Shown piece after piece: positions 32,041 to 32,495 of a DNA stretch of 32,495 nt; position 1 is the stretch's first letter, and each line of letters begins with the position of its first letter. The position numbers and the translations under genes were made by a program. Source of the stretch: Selenomonadaceae bacterium (GTDB lineage: Bacteria; Bacillota; Negativicutes; Selenomonadales; Selenomonadaceae); the NCBI GenBank assembly GCA_017484005.1, contig JAFUTY010000010.1:1-32495 (forward strand). The letters are read 5' to 3'. The notes below the pieces were generated by a model that was given only the letters and a program-made list of their open reading frames with translations, did not search any database and had not been told where the DNA came from.

Positions 32041-32252
32041 CGGAAATAAAAAATCACTGGCGATCTATTTGATCACCAGCGACGAAAAAAATTCCAAATT
32101 GTTTATCACGATACATAAAAAAATTATAAATCCAACAGCAATCGTTTCACCTGTCGATCCAACTTTGAACAATTTGATTCCATGTTTTTTCTTCGGAAAG
32201 AAGATCGGAACTTTCCCACACAAACGTGACGTTTGATCCAATTTGTGGCAAC
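32041..32252. repeat. 212-bp direct repeat, copy A
   Basis: Matches copy B (32284-32495) at 208 of 212 bases by eye. It contains, read on the minus strand, a promoter-like GTGAAA-N17-TATAAT, then a hairpin CTGGTGATC/GATCGCCAG followed by a T run, like a terminator. At its plus-strand right end it has a palindrome of the dispersed hairpin family (CAAACG/CGTTTG). Plus-strand open frames exist in both copies but have no Shine-Dalgarno, so protein coding is doubtful. Confidence 0.9.
32215..32252 (+). repeat. Palindromic repeat, copy 3 (diverged hairpin)
   Basis: ACAAACGTGACGTTTGATCC, the same design as copies 1 and 2 (read on their minus strand ACAAGCGTGACGCTTGACCC). Both stem arms changed together (G to A and C to T), keeping all pairs. 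CCACA and TGTGG outside it could extend the fold. Copy 4 is 243 bases on, at 32458-32495. Confidence 0.8.
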
Positions 32253-32283
32253 TGAATCCATCGTTTGCTGCTTATCTCGAATC

Positions 32284-32495
32284 CGGAAATAAAAAATCAA
32301 TGGCGATCTATTTGATCACCAGCGATGAAAAAAATTCCAAATTGTTTATCACAATGCATAAAAAAATTATAAATCCAACAGCAATCGTTTCACCTGTCGA
32401 TCCAACTTTGAACAATTTGATTCCATGTTTTTTCTTCGGAAAGAAGATCGGAACTTTCCCACACAAACGTGACGTTTGATCCAATTTGTGGCAAC
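32284..32495. repeat. 212-bp direct repeat, copy B, reaching the window end
   Basis: Second copy, 31 unique bases after copy A, period 243. It differs from copy A at four positions, one of which breaks a base pair of the terminator-like stem (C to A at 32300). The copy ends at the last base of the window, so the array may continue. No gene is seen in 32001-32495. Confidence 0.9.
32458..32495 (+). repeat. Palindromic repeat, copy 4
   Basis: Identical to copy 3 and located at the end of the second 212-bp repeat, running to the window end. Confidence 0.8.

Noticed and set aside
31994..32479. Two plus-strand open frames of 78-80 codons in the 212-bp repeats
   Set aside because: No Shine-Dalgarno, different N-termini that begin outside the repeat, and a shared end inside the hairpin; they follow from the repeat being open in one frame. 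Coding is not excluded but not supported enough to annotate.
32041..32495. Integron attC array or CRISPR at the window end
   Set aside because: The repeats are 212 bp with one 31-bp spacer, and the hairpin lacks the RYYYAAC/GTTRRRY core sites of attC; CRISPR repeats would be 25-40 bp with many spacers.

Overview
The window looks like chromosomal DNA of a diderm Firmicute, most likely a Negativicutes (Selenomonadales-type) bacterium. The evidence is the mix of Firmicutes genes (CtsR, RadA, ComEB-type dCMP deaminase, TagO/WecA, an FtsEX / M23 / CtpA wall set) with a true outer-membrane protein: an SLH-domain beta-barrel porin of the OmpM type ending in an aromatic residue. The DNA is AT-rich, gene-dense and full of TCGA/ATCGA words. 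CGA is the most frequent Arg codon in the genes I read, and TTG is used as a start codon at least nine times. Taxonomy below class level is not claimed.

Layout. (1) 1-1827, minus strand: ctsR then radA. (2) 1918-5654, plus: a tightly packed run rluB - BaiN-like flavoprotein - aroA - smpB. (3) 5727-7085: an APC amino-acid permease with its own promoter and terminator. (4) 7192-15538: an eight-gene operon for a nickel/peptide/opine-type ABC importer (two permeases, two paralogous lipoprotein binding proteins, two ATPases), the SLH porin and a class I methyltransferase. Its promoter sits so close to the first ATG that the mRNA is probably leaderless. A convergent Bcr/CflA-type MFS exporter follows. 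(5) 17002-22037, plus: rodA, an unknown membrane protein, a half-size EamA protein, dCMP deaminase, then a promoter followed by wecA/tagO, a small unknown gene and wecB (lipid-linked GlcNAc and UDP-ManNAc supply for a surface polymer). (6) 22161-26531, minus: tRNA-Arg(CCU) with flavodoxin, and radical SAM protein - M23 hydrolase - CtpA - NrdG. (7) 26635-27477, plus: an Rpn-family nuclease gene. (8) 27489-29047, minus: ftsE-ftsX. (9) 29137-31886, minus: a DUF2939-like membrane protein, a TlpA-type thioredoxin and a WcbI-like polysaccharide gene broken by a run of 11 G. (10) 32041-32495: two copies of a 212-bp repeat, the second reaching the window end.

How genes work together. Region 4 joins an outer-membrane pore to an inner-membrane ABC importer in one transcript, which suggests dedicated uptake across both membranes; the substrate cannot be read from sequence (nickel, a metal chelate or a peptide are candidates). 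Regions 6 and 8 look like one ancestral ftsE-ftsX-M23-ctpA wall-remodelling operon, now separated by the rpn gene and a radical SAM gene. A minus-strand terminator is left between rpn and the radical SAM gene.

The most unusual points are: the G11 tract that puts the WcbI-like gene out of frame (probable phase variation); a 10-bp hairpin lying exactly between Shine-Dalgarno and TTG start of the DUF2939-like gene; a family of dispersed short hairpins whose arms co-vary; the 212-bp direct repeats carrying such a hairpin plus a possible promoter and terminator; and probable ATC/ATT start codons for two genes. All functional calls come from reading motifs by eye; no database search was run.
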